Assembly (NCBI GenBank): GCA_038277395.1
Contig: CM076190.1
Span: 245,005,256 to 245,069,255 of the forward strand
Direction of reading: 5' to 3'
DNA: 64,000 nucleotides
Source of the DNA: Dryocosmus kuriphilus
Lineage: Eukaryota > Arthropoda > Insecta > Hymenoptera > Cynipidae
Under the pieces are notes generated by a model. That model did not search any database and had not been told where the DNA came from. It saw only the letters and a list, made by a program, of their open reading frames with translations. This document shows positions 22,093-33,747 of the stretch, in pieces (position 1 is the stretch's first letter; each line of letters starts with the position of its first letter). The position numbers and the translations under genes are program-made.

Positions 22093-22493
22093 CACGTTTA
22101 AACCTGCATCGCATTGAATTTATCCTCTTATATCTTAGTATAAAAGCCGATGGAGAGTGAGAGGGAGACAGAATTTTCGAGAATAAAATTCAATACATAA
22201 CCTTTATAGTAATAAGGAATGTGGCGTTCACGCGAAGCTTGTAGTGGTGCCATATATGGTAAATACCTACCTCAACATTCCGACTTTACCGATACTGTTG
22301 ATAACGGTCATTGGTGCCATGTATCGACGAAAAAACGAGTTTGTTTCCGTGGAACCCTAACTTACCGACTCAGGGTAAAACCGACTGTCGATGCTTAGCA
22401 TGGACATGTACCTATATAGGATTAGGGACGCCATCTGTCGGTGACAGCGCGAAGTTTGTCGTGGTGCGCCCGGACATACACTGCTATACTACT

Positions 22494-22499
22494 GACCAC
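22494..22499 (+). repeat. Polinton target-site duplication, right
   Basis: GACCAC follows the terminal ACT of the element. Joining the two flanks with one GACCAC restores continuous family X similarity to 58810-58860. Confidence 0.9.
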
Positions 22500-22739
22500 A
22501 AAAATTCGAAAAATGATGGATGATTAGAATTTCAGCACGTGAATCTGAAGTCGCATTTCACCAACATATAATAGAATTTGAACTTCGATATCAAGGAAGG
22601 TGGGATACAAATGTGATGGCTGTTTTTTGTTCCAAGTTGAAAGGATAGAATGTTTGTAAGGGCCAAAAGTGTAAGAAAAGACCTCAAAATAAATTTGAAA
22701 TTAAAAGAGCACGACGCCACAGAATGAAAGTATTGAAGG

Positions 22740-22803
22740 TTATGCCTCAACAACAGAATTTATTATTTCAATGTTCTTAAGCTATTTTTTGAGGTTAGGG
22801 ACA
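22740..22803 (-). repeat. Repeat R-C, copy at the end of unit A
   Basis: On the minus strand: GTCACAGTTTGTCCCTAACC followed by TCAAAAAATAGCTTAAG. Matches at 42513 and 48107 are on the plus strand (GTTCGTCCCTAACCTCAAAAA). It may be an element terminus. Confidence 0.5.
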
Positions 22804-23750
22804 AACTGTGACCTGATGAGTTCAACGGACCGTCGATTCGAACTTGTCGGCCCGAAAAGCATAAGATACGCGCGGTGTCCATGAATGAAAAATAGGTTAA
22901 ACTAAAATGTCAAAGAAAAGTTGTAACAGGGCATTTTTCTGCATAGTTCTGACTAAAAACCGTAACGAATAAAGTCACACCTGATACATTTAAATCAATA
23001 TTTGGTATAAAGGAACCTCTTTTATGTTTCTTGCCTCAGAAGTTTCTTATATAACTTGAAAGTAGTTCAAGTAAGGAAAGGATTAGTTAACTAAATCAAA
23101 TTTCACCTGGAAAGGTAGATATTAACGCAGGTTATTTGACATATTGTTTTGGGATCTAATGGATACTTGGGCGATGTATTTGTATATTATTTTATTAGTC
23201 ACTTGTATTACAAAACTGCTATTAAATTTCAATTCTTAAAAGGTATGTTTCAAAAAATGATTGCATCCTCTAGAATTGAAATTTTTAAATTATTTTTTAC
23301 AAGCGACATTTTTCATTTTTTTCCAAACTTGAAGCTCAAAACTTGAAGAAATCTATCATATTATCATATATATATATATCTCTTAGAATTTTAGATTTAT
23401 AATAAAAAGCTTCCAATCTATTTGTAATATCTTCCATATTTAACATAATCATTTTAAAAGGTATTGAATTTTCAATATGATTTCCCAGAATAAAGAATGC
23501 AATAATCATAGAAACATAATTTAGTATAGAAGTCTGGAAATTGGAAGGCTTGCAAGTTTGTAAAAACAAAAGCAGCTGCTAAAAATAATTTATGTGAGTA
23601 GAAAAAATATTTTACCTGAGTGGCTCAATCGAATTTTAAACAGATACAAAATATAAAATATTTAAGGTAGATAATTCCACGTTGGAAATAATTCAGAAAA
23701 TAAAAATTTCTTTCTGAAATATTCTATAACTAAGCCTTAAAAGTGGCAGT
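22804..23750. other. Unassigned spacer with a short dispersed repeat
   Basis: The part 23045-23120 (ACTTGAAAGTAGTTCAAGTA, then GGATTAGTTAACTAAATC) resembles 61155-61235 (ACATGAAAGTGGTGCACTTA, then GGATTAGATAACTAAATT). An (AT)n tract lies at 23357-23382. No coding sequence is supported. Confidence 0.5.
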
Positions 23751-23789
23751 AAACCCGAAACAAAATAACAGTCTTCACAGTGGAAGCTT

Positions 23790-24150
23790 CCATCCGAGCC
23801 ACGACCGAAAAAAGCACGTCAAGGTCGGAGCAATTTCAAGTCAATGTAGACCGCTGTTTTCGATAATGAAGTTGTTGTGCACCACGAATACGCTCCTTCA
23901 GGTCAGACAATCAATAAAGAATTTTATCGTGAAGTTCTGAAAAGATTCCGTGACGCAATTAGAAGAAAACGGCCTCAGATTTGATCAAGCTGTGACTAGA
24001 TTCTTCACCACGACAATGCGCCAGTACATTCATCGAAACTTGTGCAGCAATATTTGACAAAGCACAAAGTCGTATAGCTTCGCCAGCCTCCATACAGTCC
24101 CGACATATCTCCCCGTGACTTTTGGCTATTTCCAAAATTGAAAAGGCTGA
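23790..24150 (+). pseudogene. Mariner transposase fragment
   Basis: The translated pieces VVVHHEYAPSGQTINKEFYR (23872-23931) and RFRDAIRRKRPQI are followed by the second-catalytic-Asp block LHHDNAPVHSSKLVQQYLT (about 24006-24062). Then comes the third block PPYSPDISPRDFWLFPKLKR (about 24089-24148). This is the C-terminal half of a mariner D,D34D transposase. The N-terminal half and both terminal repeats are absent, and a stop lies near 23983. It is a truncated relic, more similar to the mariner at 59561 than to the one at 35817. Confidence 0.8.
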
Positions 24151-24789
24151 CGTGTTGAACTGATCCTCTTCGATTTTTTTACGTTTCGTGTGGTGTTCCG
24201 TTTTCGACCTACACTAATTTTTGCATAGGGTGAGTGTGAGTGCCGCTGCGCTGGTGCGATGCAGCACTGAATCTGTATTGCAGCTCCTCTAATAACCGCT
24301 TTATATTTGTTTTTAACGGTGATTGCTCCGATGGCATCATGGGTGCCTCTTCCATGTGTGATGTAACAATCAACAGATGTGTTCCGGATGTTTTGACATG
24401 CGTGTAGTGTGGCATTATGATGCATTTGGCCTGTGCTAATGTTGAAATTTTCAATGTTACGTACGTAAATCTCAAAATAGGCAAAATTGACTATTATTGT
24501 TGTAAAATTGCACATCGACGACTAGGGCCATCTCTCTGGCATCACCTCTAACCCAACTAGATCAATTGATAAGGACCAGAACGTCTGTAATGTTGTCTTG
24601 CAACCCCCCACCCACGTGGCCACCTCGGTAAATGCTACGTCTCTACCTCTGGACCTCATCGATTTCATTCGAAAAGCACTCTCGGAAGGCCAAAGAAAAG
24701 TTTTGCGCAGTTAAAAGAGATCCCAATGCCGCTTAGTGAGTTTGAAAACCGGCAACAAGTTTGTAATGATAACCTAAATGCTACGGTCT

Positions 24790-25242
24790 CAAAATCAAGT
24801 CAAATCTCACTGATAAACTAAGCGTATCAATTCGCTGGAAACAGGAACTGAAACAAATAAGGAGGAGATAAACCTATTAAAAAAGAAAGTTAAGATCCTA
24901 AAGACTAAAGTGGACACTTTGGAGTATGCGCTCAATCCCAAAGAGCAAGCGGCTCTGAAGGCTACGCTTGAAATTCATGGGCTCCCCATAAAGCAAAGTG
25001 ACGATCTTATGGTCACATTGACCTCGATTGCTACGGCTATTGAAATTCCCCGTCTCAAAGAGGTAGTGGTTAGCACTTACAGAGTAATTAAAACACCCTT
25101 ATTTATCAGCTCCACCATCCCTCCGAACATTGTTGCCAAATTTAGTCGTCAAAAACTACGCGACAAATTCATTGAGAGGCGCAAGATAAGAAGGAATTTT
25201 TCGACTTCGAACCTTGAAACAACCTGCAACGAACAAAGATAA
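24790..25242 (+). pseudogene. LINE ORF1 protein
   Basis: A frame opening with NEEINLLKKKVKILKTKVDT-type heptads (24855-24920) gives a short coiled coil, followed by LEIHGLPIKQSDDLMVTL and then FSRQKLRDKFIERRKIRRNF near the end. The pattern of coiled coil, EIxGLP, and a basic KLRDxFI-RRK segment is that of the RNA-binding ORF1 of jockey, CR1 and L1-like LINEs. It would coat the element RNA. The start is unclear and the upstream part (24580-24790) needs frame changes. Confidence 0.6.
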
Positions 25243-25899
25243 ATTTTCCTTCGCGAGGCATTGACACCTTTCTACAGGAAGATCTACGCCATTGCTCTCG
25301 GTCTTCAAAAAAAAAAATCAAATATCTGTGGATATCTGGAGGTAGAATTTTTCGTCGGAAGGAGCACCGCTCGCCGAGAATTCAGCTGACAAATCTCCGG
25401 ACTGTTGAAGGACAGGCATAGTAACGACGGTTTAAGTATACTATGTTACCCCTAAAAGCGATTTTTTACAGATATTCTTGGAACTTACACTACGCAACCA
25501 GTGTATATCATAATAACTTGATTTTTTTAACTACATTTATTCTATTCAGCTACAGTTATGCTAATCCGACTTATGCAATCCATCTTGAAACATCTGATTC
25601 TCTACCACTTTTTAGGTTACGCTTAATTGCGATTTCCCACAGACATTTTTGGGATATATACCACGATCTCAACTGTGATAATTTTAATTGGATTTTGTTA
25701 GCAGTACATAGACCATTTAACTATAGCAGCTTTGAATGATTTATTCAGTTCTTCGTTATTTATTCTACACTATACCGATTTTTTGACTTAAAGTGTAATC
25801 ATGTTGCTTAGCCTGTATTCAAAATGGTTTACTGTTTCGATCATTATATACGGATGCTTGGAAAGTTCCTAATTTTTTATTTGTTTGTTTTAATTTATC

Positions 25900-28676
25900 C
25901 ATGGACAATTTAAGACTTGTCATATTAATCTTCTGTCTCTTCTGACACACTTTATAGAATTCAAGCACTCATTCCTTGCCTATTTATACCATGTCATAGC
26001 TATTTGTGAGCCCTAGTTAACAGATAATTCACCCTATAGCTTCGCAGAACTTGACAATTATGCGCTCTTCCGGAGAGACAGGAATGAGAGAGGAGCAGGT
26101 GGAGTTTGCTTTTTTTTTGCATAATAATCTTACAGGATCCATGAGAGAGGTGAGTCCGGTGGCTATTTATCCTTCGATAGAATTTCTCTTTTTTGATGTT
26201 ATGTCATCCTCCTACCGTAATTTAGTGGGCGCTGTATATGAATACAAACCACCCAATGCCTCTTATGGCACGGAAATCGAATCTGTAATTTTCTCGCACA
26301 TTCTCAGCTACAGAAACATTGTTTTCACTGGAGATTTTAACACCATCTTAAGCCTTTCCTGTCATCAGTCTAAATATTTAACATCTGTAGTACACTGTTC
26401 AGGACTCTCAATTGTACCCCATGCATCAACCCACCACACTGACCATTCCAGTACTCTCATTGACATAATAATTGTTGATGACATTGACAAGGCACTCTCC
26501 CACTCACAACACCATATCCCTTTTCTCTCCAACCACGACTTGAACATTAATATCATCGATGAACATAAATTCCATGAACATCTTATGACCTTCGATTGAG
26601 AAGAAATTTTACTAGATACGGATATTAATAGTAAAATTGACGCATTGACTAGTTATCTTGACTCCACTTTCGACAAGTTTGCTCTGTCACACGTACCAAA
26701 AAATGTCATTAATGCTGCTCCATGGATCACATCTGGATTCAAAAACATGATGAGGGAAAGTGACAGCAAACGCCGACTTGCAAAAATTACTAAAAGCAAT
26801 GTTATTCAAGCTCAATTTCGTAAGCTCCGAAATCTAGTGTAAGCTAAAGTCAGGGATGCACAAAATCAATATAACTTTAATGAGATTTCAAACAGACAAA
26901 AAGCAGAATACTTGGCATCTCCTTAGACGACCACAAATTATCGCCCCTAAGCATGCATCCACGGATAGTAATTTTCCTTCCAGTGAACTACTAAATTCTT
27001 TTTTTTACATTCTCAATTCCAAAAGTATGCAATTTATCTCAAATTGCTCTACCTTAGTCAACTTTTAATGACTCTGATTTTTTTTTTGAGGCCATCGCAC
27101 ACGAAATACGTTTGCGAGAATTACTTGAACTCAAATCGAATGCTCTTGGACCTGATGGAATTTAAATTAGGATGACTAAGCTTGCCCTACCTATTATCTT
27201 TCCTGTCATTTTACATATTTACAGCGACTCCCTTCAGGTTGGTATTTTCCCTGATAGATGGAAAAAGGCTGTTATTTGTCCAGTCCGGAAATTACTAGTC
27301 CTACCTCTCCGAAAGACATTTGTCCTATTTCGATTCTGCGTGCGCTATCTAAACCACTGGAAAAGATTGTCTATTCTCAACTTTCCAAATTTCTCGAAAC
27401 CCCTAACGTTATTGATCCGATACAATCAGGCATCCGGGTGAGAAATGTCAACCTTACTGCTTTTCTTAAAGTTTCTACGGATCTCAAAATTGCAATGTAT
27501 AAAAGGGGTATCACAATTGCTGTCCTGTTTGACTTCTCTAAAGCTTTTGATATGGTTAACTATAAATTGCTGTTACATAAGCTAAAGTCCCTAAAACTGT
27601 CAAGTTCTGTGCTCAGATGGCTAGAATTTTATCTCTGTAACCGGGTTCACAAGGTCACTAATAATAGTGTTGAACACTCTGACTAGTAAGAGGTCAGAAG
27701 CGGGGTCCCTCAAGGCTCTACTATGGCTCCCCTCCTCTTTAATTTGTACACCTCTAATCTTGGAAGTAAACTCAAACATTGTATCTACTATAAATATGCC
27801 GATGACTTCAAACTCTGCTTGGCGGAACATTTCTCCTCACTCAGTCGGTTATTGGTGCGAGTTCAGGAGTATATAGATCGGGTTACATGTTTGTCCGGGA
27901 GTAATGGACTCTCTCTAAATCAGGGTAAAACTCAGGCAATAGTTGTTGGATCCTCTTCCTCTCTTTGCCTCGAAACTCTGGTGTCTCTTTCACCCCTTCG
28001 CATCGAAGGTTTTAACAACACATTCTCCGAAGTAGTTAAGGATTTCGGGTATTTCCTCAACCGTACCTTGTCTTGGAGGAAACAGATACTGAACATCTCG
28101 AGGAAAACTTTTAGCATACTCCATCAAATATATAGAAAGAAGGATTCTCATCTTACCTCCACTCGCATTCTCCTAATTAAGAGTCTTATTTTGCCACACT
28201 TTGACTATGGATGCATAATATATGATGATCTGATAGACACCTTAAATTTAAAACTTGAACGCGCATTGAATGCTTGTGTTCGTTTTATTTATAATTTGCC
28301 TAAATTTGAACATATATCTCCTTACCGACAAAAGGCTGGTCTACTTAATGTAGCTAAGAGAAGACAATTTTTCAATGGTAATTTTCTGTATACCGTCTTT
28401 CACAATCAAGCTCCTCAGTACGTATTTAACTTGTTCTAATTTATAGAAAGAGACCAACCTGCGCAGTCAAAGCTTCATGAAAGCAAATTGATACATAAAA
28501 TGCCTTTGCACAGAACATACAAACTTCAAAGGTCTTTTACAGTGAGTGGTGCCCGTTTATGGAATAAACTGACATCTGATGTTAGAATTGCTTGTTCCCT
28601 GTATCACTTTAAAAATCTCTTTTTCAAATATTTGTTCAATAAAGCCCATCATGCTCTTGAAATTACACACTGGTAA
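25900..28676 (+). pseudogene. LINE ORF2: AP endonuclease and reverse transcriptase
   Basis: The endonuclease part begins with ELDNYALFRRDRNERGAGG (26048-26104, read out of frame with the next part). It continues with LVGAVYEYKPP, FTGDFNTI (26324-26347) and a terminal SNHDLNI (26529-26549). The reverse transcriptase has PISILRALSKPLEKIV, AVLFDFSKAFDMVN (27521-27562), SGVPQGSTMAPLLFNLY (27700-27750) and the catalytic YKYADDFKLC (27790-27820), then PHFDYGCIIYDD and a C-terminal GARLWNKLTSDVR (28549-28587). The end matches jockey/CR1-type ORF2 without RNase H. Breaks include frameshifts at about 26100, 27165 and 27300 and stops at 26597, 26840, 27686 and 28439. It would nick target DNA and prime reverse transcription. 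Confidence 0.8.
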
Positions 28677-28885
28677 ATACATAACCTCCAAAACTCCTAC
28701 ATTTACTCTTTCAATGTAAAGTTTTTTGTGTTTGTTACCAATGACTGTGCTTAACCTCGCAGATCTGCAACCACAGATATAGATATTTTTGTTATTTCTC
28801 CTAACGTCATTGAAGTCAACTTCGTTTACCTTGTTTGCATTTTAAATTAGTTTTAAAATAAAGTCATCTATCTAACTCATGCTAG

Positions 28886-29876
28886 CGATCCGATTTTGTA
28901 CAAGTTATCATCACATGTATTCTTTTATTTCTTAGAGGGCTATTTAGCCCTAGGGACTCTTTTTCAATAAACACAAACACTTCCAGGACTGCACCAGGAA
29001 GTGAAAACACCGCTGGGAGCGCGTCCTTGAATGAAATGGGGAATACTTTGAAGGCTGTCACTCTGCCGGATGACAGAGAATAACACCAGCGTGAAAGTAC
29101 GAAGATATTCTGGATACTTTTCGAATATATATATAGTGCCTATGCTTTTTATGTGTATATATATATATGTCTCTTTTGAACATGTGTGCATGTAGGTCAG
29201 TATATGTATTAGTTGGACATTTAAGGTCCTATACATTTTTCACATTTCGGCTCACTAATCAATTTTTTTCTGAAAATATCACAATATATATAATTTATCA
29301 TGATGATATTTTATATATGCTACATACTCTTTTAGACTTGATCTTTGACTGGTCAAAATTTTGAAATTAAAATAAATAAATGCGCATACATATTACAGTG
29401 GTCAAAAAAAACATTTTTTCGAATTTTTCACGGGCGGCTCAAAGAAGTTGTAGCCATAATGAAAATAAAATATTCATTTTAATTTTCCAGGATACGCATT
29501 ATAATCCACAGCATAATTTTTCGGAGAATTTTTTTCAAAATAAAGTATAAATTACCGTACAGTTTGTAGAAATATTGAGAAAACACCCTCTCCAAAATTA
29601 ATAAAGATTCCCAATATATAGCGCAAAAGTTCCAATTTCCTTCGGGTGTTGTCAATTCCCTCATGTTTCCGAAAAATTCCGGAATAGTTCAGGAATATTT
29701 CATACTTCTGCGTAAATTTCCCTAAAATTATGGAAAAGTCCTAAATATTTTTGGGAAAGCCCTCTTTCACCACGAGATTTGGAAATTTTCCTTAACAATC
29801 AGTAGGGAAAATGCCGAAAAAATTTTACAGTGGAGAATTTATAATGAAAGGCGAATTAAATAGTGTAAATTGCTAT
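28886..29876. other. Unassigned AT-rich tract with microsatellite
   Basis: Contains an (AT)n stretch near 29130-29168 and no recognisable gene. Confidence 0.5.
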
Positions 29877-30530
29877 TTTCGGAAGGTGATGAAATACCCT
29901 ATAATTCACATATATATTATATTACTATATTTACATACCTATAAAATTAAGGACAATCGCCAATGATAAAACCAGCATATAAACGATCTTCATCTTCTGA
30001 AACTAGAAGAAAAGTAAACGATCTGCTGAAGAATCTTGTTAACATATTATATCTAATAAATATAAGAAGACTCCAGAAGGACAAGGTTAATGCCTATGAG
30101 TCATGTGATAAAGAGTATAGACTGTAGATACACCATAGTCGTTATCACATGACTCATAGGGAACTTTGTCATTCTAAGGACGTTTTAAATTCATATGATT
30201 TACAAAGTGAACAGAATTGTTCAATAACGCATCATTTTCCTTCCTTCTAGTTTCAAAAGATAAAGATAAACTGTGTCTCATTTTAATCAATCCAGACTAA
30301 CATCTCGTAAAATAAGAGAGATATTAAAAAACGTTTGGAACAAAAGTTATAGGACTTGAAGAGGGCAAGCTGTCCCCATTGGCCAGTGTCTGATCCAGTG
30401 CCTAATTAAGAACCAGTCATGACCAAGATAATTTTTTTAAAAGATGAGCCTAAACTTTTTAACTCAGATTCGAATTTTAAGCAATAAAGGAAAACATTTT
30501 TGTGGAAACTTTTTTATAAGACCTTTCCAA
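29877..30530 (+). repeat. Dispersed repeat R-A, copy 2, with internal hairpin
   Basis: Same family as 1620-2165. Unlike copy 1 it has a long imperfect palindrome. The left arm is about 29968-30118 (CTTCATCTTCTGAAACTAGA to GAGTCATGTGATAA) and the right arm about 30135-30275 (TTATCACATGACTCATAGGG to CTAGTTTCAAAAGATAAAGA). This suggests either a full-length hairpin element of which copy 1 lost one arm, or two copies inserted in opposite orientation. Confidence 0.7.
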
Positions 30531-31830
30531 CAGGATCTAAAATAATATAAAATTTGGATAAGATATCAGAGACAATTTTACGTCCTAAAGATGTAACTAA
30601 TAATTATTTATATTCAAATTGAAATGTTCCTCCTTTTTCTATTCTAATAAATAATTAGAAGGCAGGGGTGAGGATAACGACCAGAATAAAATAAGAACGC
30701 ACAATTCATTTTGAAGATTGTATTTACAAGTTTTTGCTTACATTTTTCGTAGTCGATGAATACACTTTCTGTCTGTTAAGCGTGAATAGTACCTCGCTGT
30801 ATCTTGCTGTGAAGTGGCTCCCAGTATATGCTGGTTGAACAGAACGAGCCAGGTGACTCGATGAATAGTCCGGAACTGTTCGTTTTGTCAGTCCGCGGTG
30901 ATTGAAGGGACGCAGAGGGTTACTGTGCCTAGGACATTAAAGGCTCGATTTGTCGATCCGGAGTTTAAAGTTGATACTTCGTTGATGTTGTTACTAAACT
31001 GGCTGCTTTTTAATGATGTTCCAATATTTATGTACCATGCCCTTCCTCAGGTTCCGAAAGGGATGCGTATTTTTTGGAATAATGGCCAATCTGGAGACCA
31101 ATCAGCGCCTAAGATTAATCACCTGACTACATTTGAGGAAGGTGGAAAAAGTCGAAGTATCCAGTTAGCATAGATGATTATAGTCATGCCCATATTTGAA
31201 TAATGAAGTATTAGTTCACATGCACAATTATTCCTTCCTAGTGTTAAGGGGAAGAGTAGTGTTGAGAGTAGAGGGGTATCTAATTTGTATGGATATGCAC
31301 ATGTTCTCTAGTACGATGTACTCGTACGTGATCTTATGTCAGCTTCATCAGTTTGGCAAGAAGATGAGTACTTATTACGAAGATTTCTCCGAATTTTTCT
31401 TGTAGCTTTTTATTGCACATGAAAGAAGGGGATGCATTTTCTATAGATGTTTACGTGATGAGTATAAATGCGAGGCCTCCTTGGCAATACGTGCAGTTTG
31501 ATGATATGGTTCCGTGTATTCTTGAATGTTTATTACAGCTGGACTTAGGTACTGGCCTCTTTTGAATAGAAACCCGCTATCGCTTGACGATTATGATTTT
31601 GTATATTAAGAAGTCATGTACAACAGTTTCAAATGAAACTAACGAGCAGCAGGCGTAATACAGTTGCTTAACAATTGTATATGCCCGTTGTACTAAATGT
31701 CTGTTATATTTATTGGTTCGCGTTGGTTCCCATGCTAAGAATAAAATGGCATGGTTGTCTTTAGAAATATCAATCGTACGCACTTTTGCGAAATGCATGA
31801 CAGATGTAAGAATTATATAATATTTTTGCT
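30531..31830. other. Unassigned spacer
   Basis: ORF 30898-31173 is open for 91 codons but shows no motif that I recognise and has no similarity elsewhere in the window. I do not call it a gene. No repeat structure was noticed. Confidence 0.4.
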
Positions 31831-31899
31831 TTAATATTGATTGTATGATGATGTATAATTATTGTTCATTGGTAATTGTTTATAATTGTCGTAGGTCGC

Positions 31900-33110
31900 G
31901 ACAATATTAAACAGGTGGGAGAGGTAAAATTTCTTCGGTGAATGGTTTGGTTTAGAAAGTCTGGAACTTCCCAAAGTTTCACTTCGGCCGCCTGATACTT
32001 TCAAGTAAACCATAAAACAACAATTTTCACCCGGACAGAAAGGAGAGACCGGCTTGCGCGAAGGACCCACTAACGACGATATGGCAGCCTGACACACCCG
32101 CGTCGGCACTCCGTCGTCCGACAAAGTTTACTCCGAGCACGCCCTTCAGTTCTTCTGAGACTCCCGCCTCACTATTCTAAAGTCGGATTTTGAGCCGGGC
32201 GCTCCCTAACCTCCGGGTGTCTCGGTCGGCACTCACTACACTTTTCCACGTACACGCGGTCGCCAGTGCCTTACCGCGTGGGCGTTGGCTTTCCGGCCTG
32301 TGAGCACGGACCAAATCCTCAACCTACACTCTGTCCATTTTGGGTTTTTCCCTAATTAGAATTGACAGTCCACTCTTCTCTAACGGGTTCGGTTTTCCTC
32401 TGCATTCACCACGGTGACACACCGCCGCCGAGCAAAGAACACGAGAGTAGCGTGTCTCGTGTGCTTGAGCTTCCTTCACTCGCTTTCCAGTCTATCCGCC
32501 GCCATCCCGAGTTACGGTTACTGATTGTCTCCTTGGAATTGGACCGTTCCTTCGGCTGTAACCGCCAATGCGTATATCCATGTCGTCCTCGCCCGCCTAT
32601 CCGGTTTGTCTCCGTAGTCTTCAGTCTTCCCATTGGTTGCGCGACCCACGGTAGTTTGTCCATCTTGCCATGGCAGGGCTGATTGGTCGGGCGCGATGGT
32701 CGTCTTAGTACCGTTACTTGCCGCTGGTAGTTGTGCCACAGCGCACAGTTAGTGAAGTAATGTCGCTAGTTGGTCGTGGATACTGGACCGTGCTACCTCC
32801 CTTGACCAGCATGGTACTGCTGCGCCAGGTCGTCGGCGTTCTGCCCTCATGTCTTGTTTTTAGGTTGGTTGGCGCACAGCGTACCAATTGTATCGGCGAT
32901 TCGTTGTTTACCAAATGTCAGTTCGTTCTCGAGGGTGCTGTCCTTGTTGGGAATCGTGCTCACTATCACCCTCGGTATCGTTCCTCGTGCTTCTCTTTGG
33001 TGATGCAAACCCGGTGCCGACCCCACGTTGTTAACTCTATTTTTACAATTTCGTATGGGCCCTCTGGGGTCGCGGTTCTTTTCGTGACCGTAGTAAACTA
33101 ATTACTTATT
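31900..33110. other. GC-rich tract of unknown origin, possible LTR-element remnant
   Basis: This 1.2-kb stretch is clearly richer in GC and CpG than everything around it, which points to a recent or foreign insertion. On the minus strand at about 32975-33095 the reading TATPEGPYEIVKIELTTWG faintly resembles the C-terminal part of a Ty3-type integrase (GPYEIV). If so, the rest of the tract downstream on the minus strand would be a 3' UTR and LTR. Short open frames on both strands show no further motif. The assignment is weak. Confidence 0.3.
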
Positions 33111-33747
33111 CTACCCCTTATCCTAATCTCGGATCTTGGTTGGACCACAAATTTCTATGCTCGGAAGTCGGGCATGTCATCGGCGAAACACCGTATGATC
33201 AATTCATATTTATTTGTCGTTCTTTACTTCAAAAACTTCGTTACAATATATATATATATATACCTCTATGTACAATAAATATACGTAAATATATAAAAAA
33301 TGCAAATTATTAATAAAAAACTGAACAAGAATTCATACTTTAAAAATTTTGAATCGATGTGCTTACTGGGTCAAGCATTTAAAGTTTTTTTCGGACCATC
33401 CTAGCGTTTACGAGACAATTTTTATTTTAATTGTCTTAATTTGGCTGCAAGTTGCACTTGTAACGAATTTACTTTTACATTTATTTCTATTATTATTCTT
33501 TCTTTTATTCTTTTAACTTTTCTGGCTCTCAGATACTTTAAATTAATGGAAAGAGCAAATTCCATTGATTAATCTAGAATTCTAAACATATCAATAAACA
33601 ATTCCATCTATAAGCATCGAATTGGGAGATACAACAATCACCGATAGGCAAATTGCAGACAATTAAGTAGATATATGCTCGCACACACAATTCATGAATA
33701 GCGTAAAACAAAACATGCTGATAATGGTGTAATACCTCGATGTAACG

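Larger units (their letters stand above)
8126..22493. mobile_element. Palindromic Polinton (Maverick-type) element with about 6-kb inverted repeats
   Basis: The element is bounded by 6-bp target duplications GACCAC at 8120-8125 and 22494-22499. Its termini begin AGTCGTATAGCAGTGTATGT on the left and, read inward from the right, AGTAGTATAGCAGTGTATGT. A 5'-AG end with a 6-bp duplication is the Polinton pattern. The arms (8126-15263 and 16464-22493) are inverted copies, each with subterminal tandem repeats, a small ORF and a family B DNA polymerase gene. The 1.2-kb centre has a minisatellite and a retroviral-type integrase. Length is 14,368 bp including an R1-type LINE fragment in the left arm. 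No capsid, ATPase or maturation protease gene is visible, unlike typical 15-20 kb Polintons. The uninterrupted target survives in unit B near 58810-58860. Both polymerase copies and the integrase are broken, so the element is dead. Confidence 0.9.
16464..22493. repeat. Polinton right inverted-repeat arm
   Basis: Reverse-complement partner of 8126-15263. It begins at CAACGTTGAACCAATGTTAG (16464-16483) and ends at the right terminus. It keeps the uninterrupted site into which the LINE inserted in the left arm (near 18395-18415). Confidence 0.9.
22494..22803 (+). pseudogene. Family X gene, unit A, part right of the Polinton
   Basis: Reading resumes with the IRKMM-like residues after GGPQ and continues to AFHQHIIEFELRYQGRWDTN (22552-22612) and VMAVFCSKLKG, the usual C-terminal end of family X proteins, followed by a basic Lys/Arg-rich tail (22660-22735). 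The segment that in unit B encodes FITSMNPKQK to LGNQKR is missing here, so a deletion accompanied decay. The stretch ends near ATTTTTTGAGGTTAGGGACA (22779-22798), which is also found near the start of unit B's insertion tract (repeat R-C). Confidence 0.6.
24540..28885 (+). mobile_element. Jockey/CR1-type non-LTR retrotransposon
   Basis: A two-ORF LINE. ORF1 with coiled-coil lies at about 24790-25242, and ORF2 with AP-endonuclease and reverse transcriptase but no RNase H at about 25900-28676. An AT-rich 3' UTR ends near AAATAAAGTCATCTATCTAA (28856-28875). Several frame breaks show that it is inactive. I could not define an exact target duplication. The 5' limit is the point where mariner-related sequence ends and GC content rises (about 24520-24600). 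Confidence 0.75.

Noticed and set aside
8126..22493. Interpreting the palindrome as two Polintons inserted tail to tail
   Set aside because: There is one pair of matching 6-bp duplications at the outermost ends, no duplications at the inner junctions, and a single integrase in the centre.
24126..24515. 129-codon minus-strand ORF next to the mariner fragment
   Set aside because: It overlaps the antisense of the mariner third catalytic block and has no motif or conserved relative in the window. Most likely chance.
30898..31173. 91-codon ORF as a possible gene
   Set aside because: No motif, paralogue or regulatory context; left as unassigned.
32362..33101. Several overlapping open frames on both strands in the GC-rich tract
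   Set aside because: Open frames are expected in GC-rich DNA. They overlap one another and show no recognisable domain.
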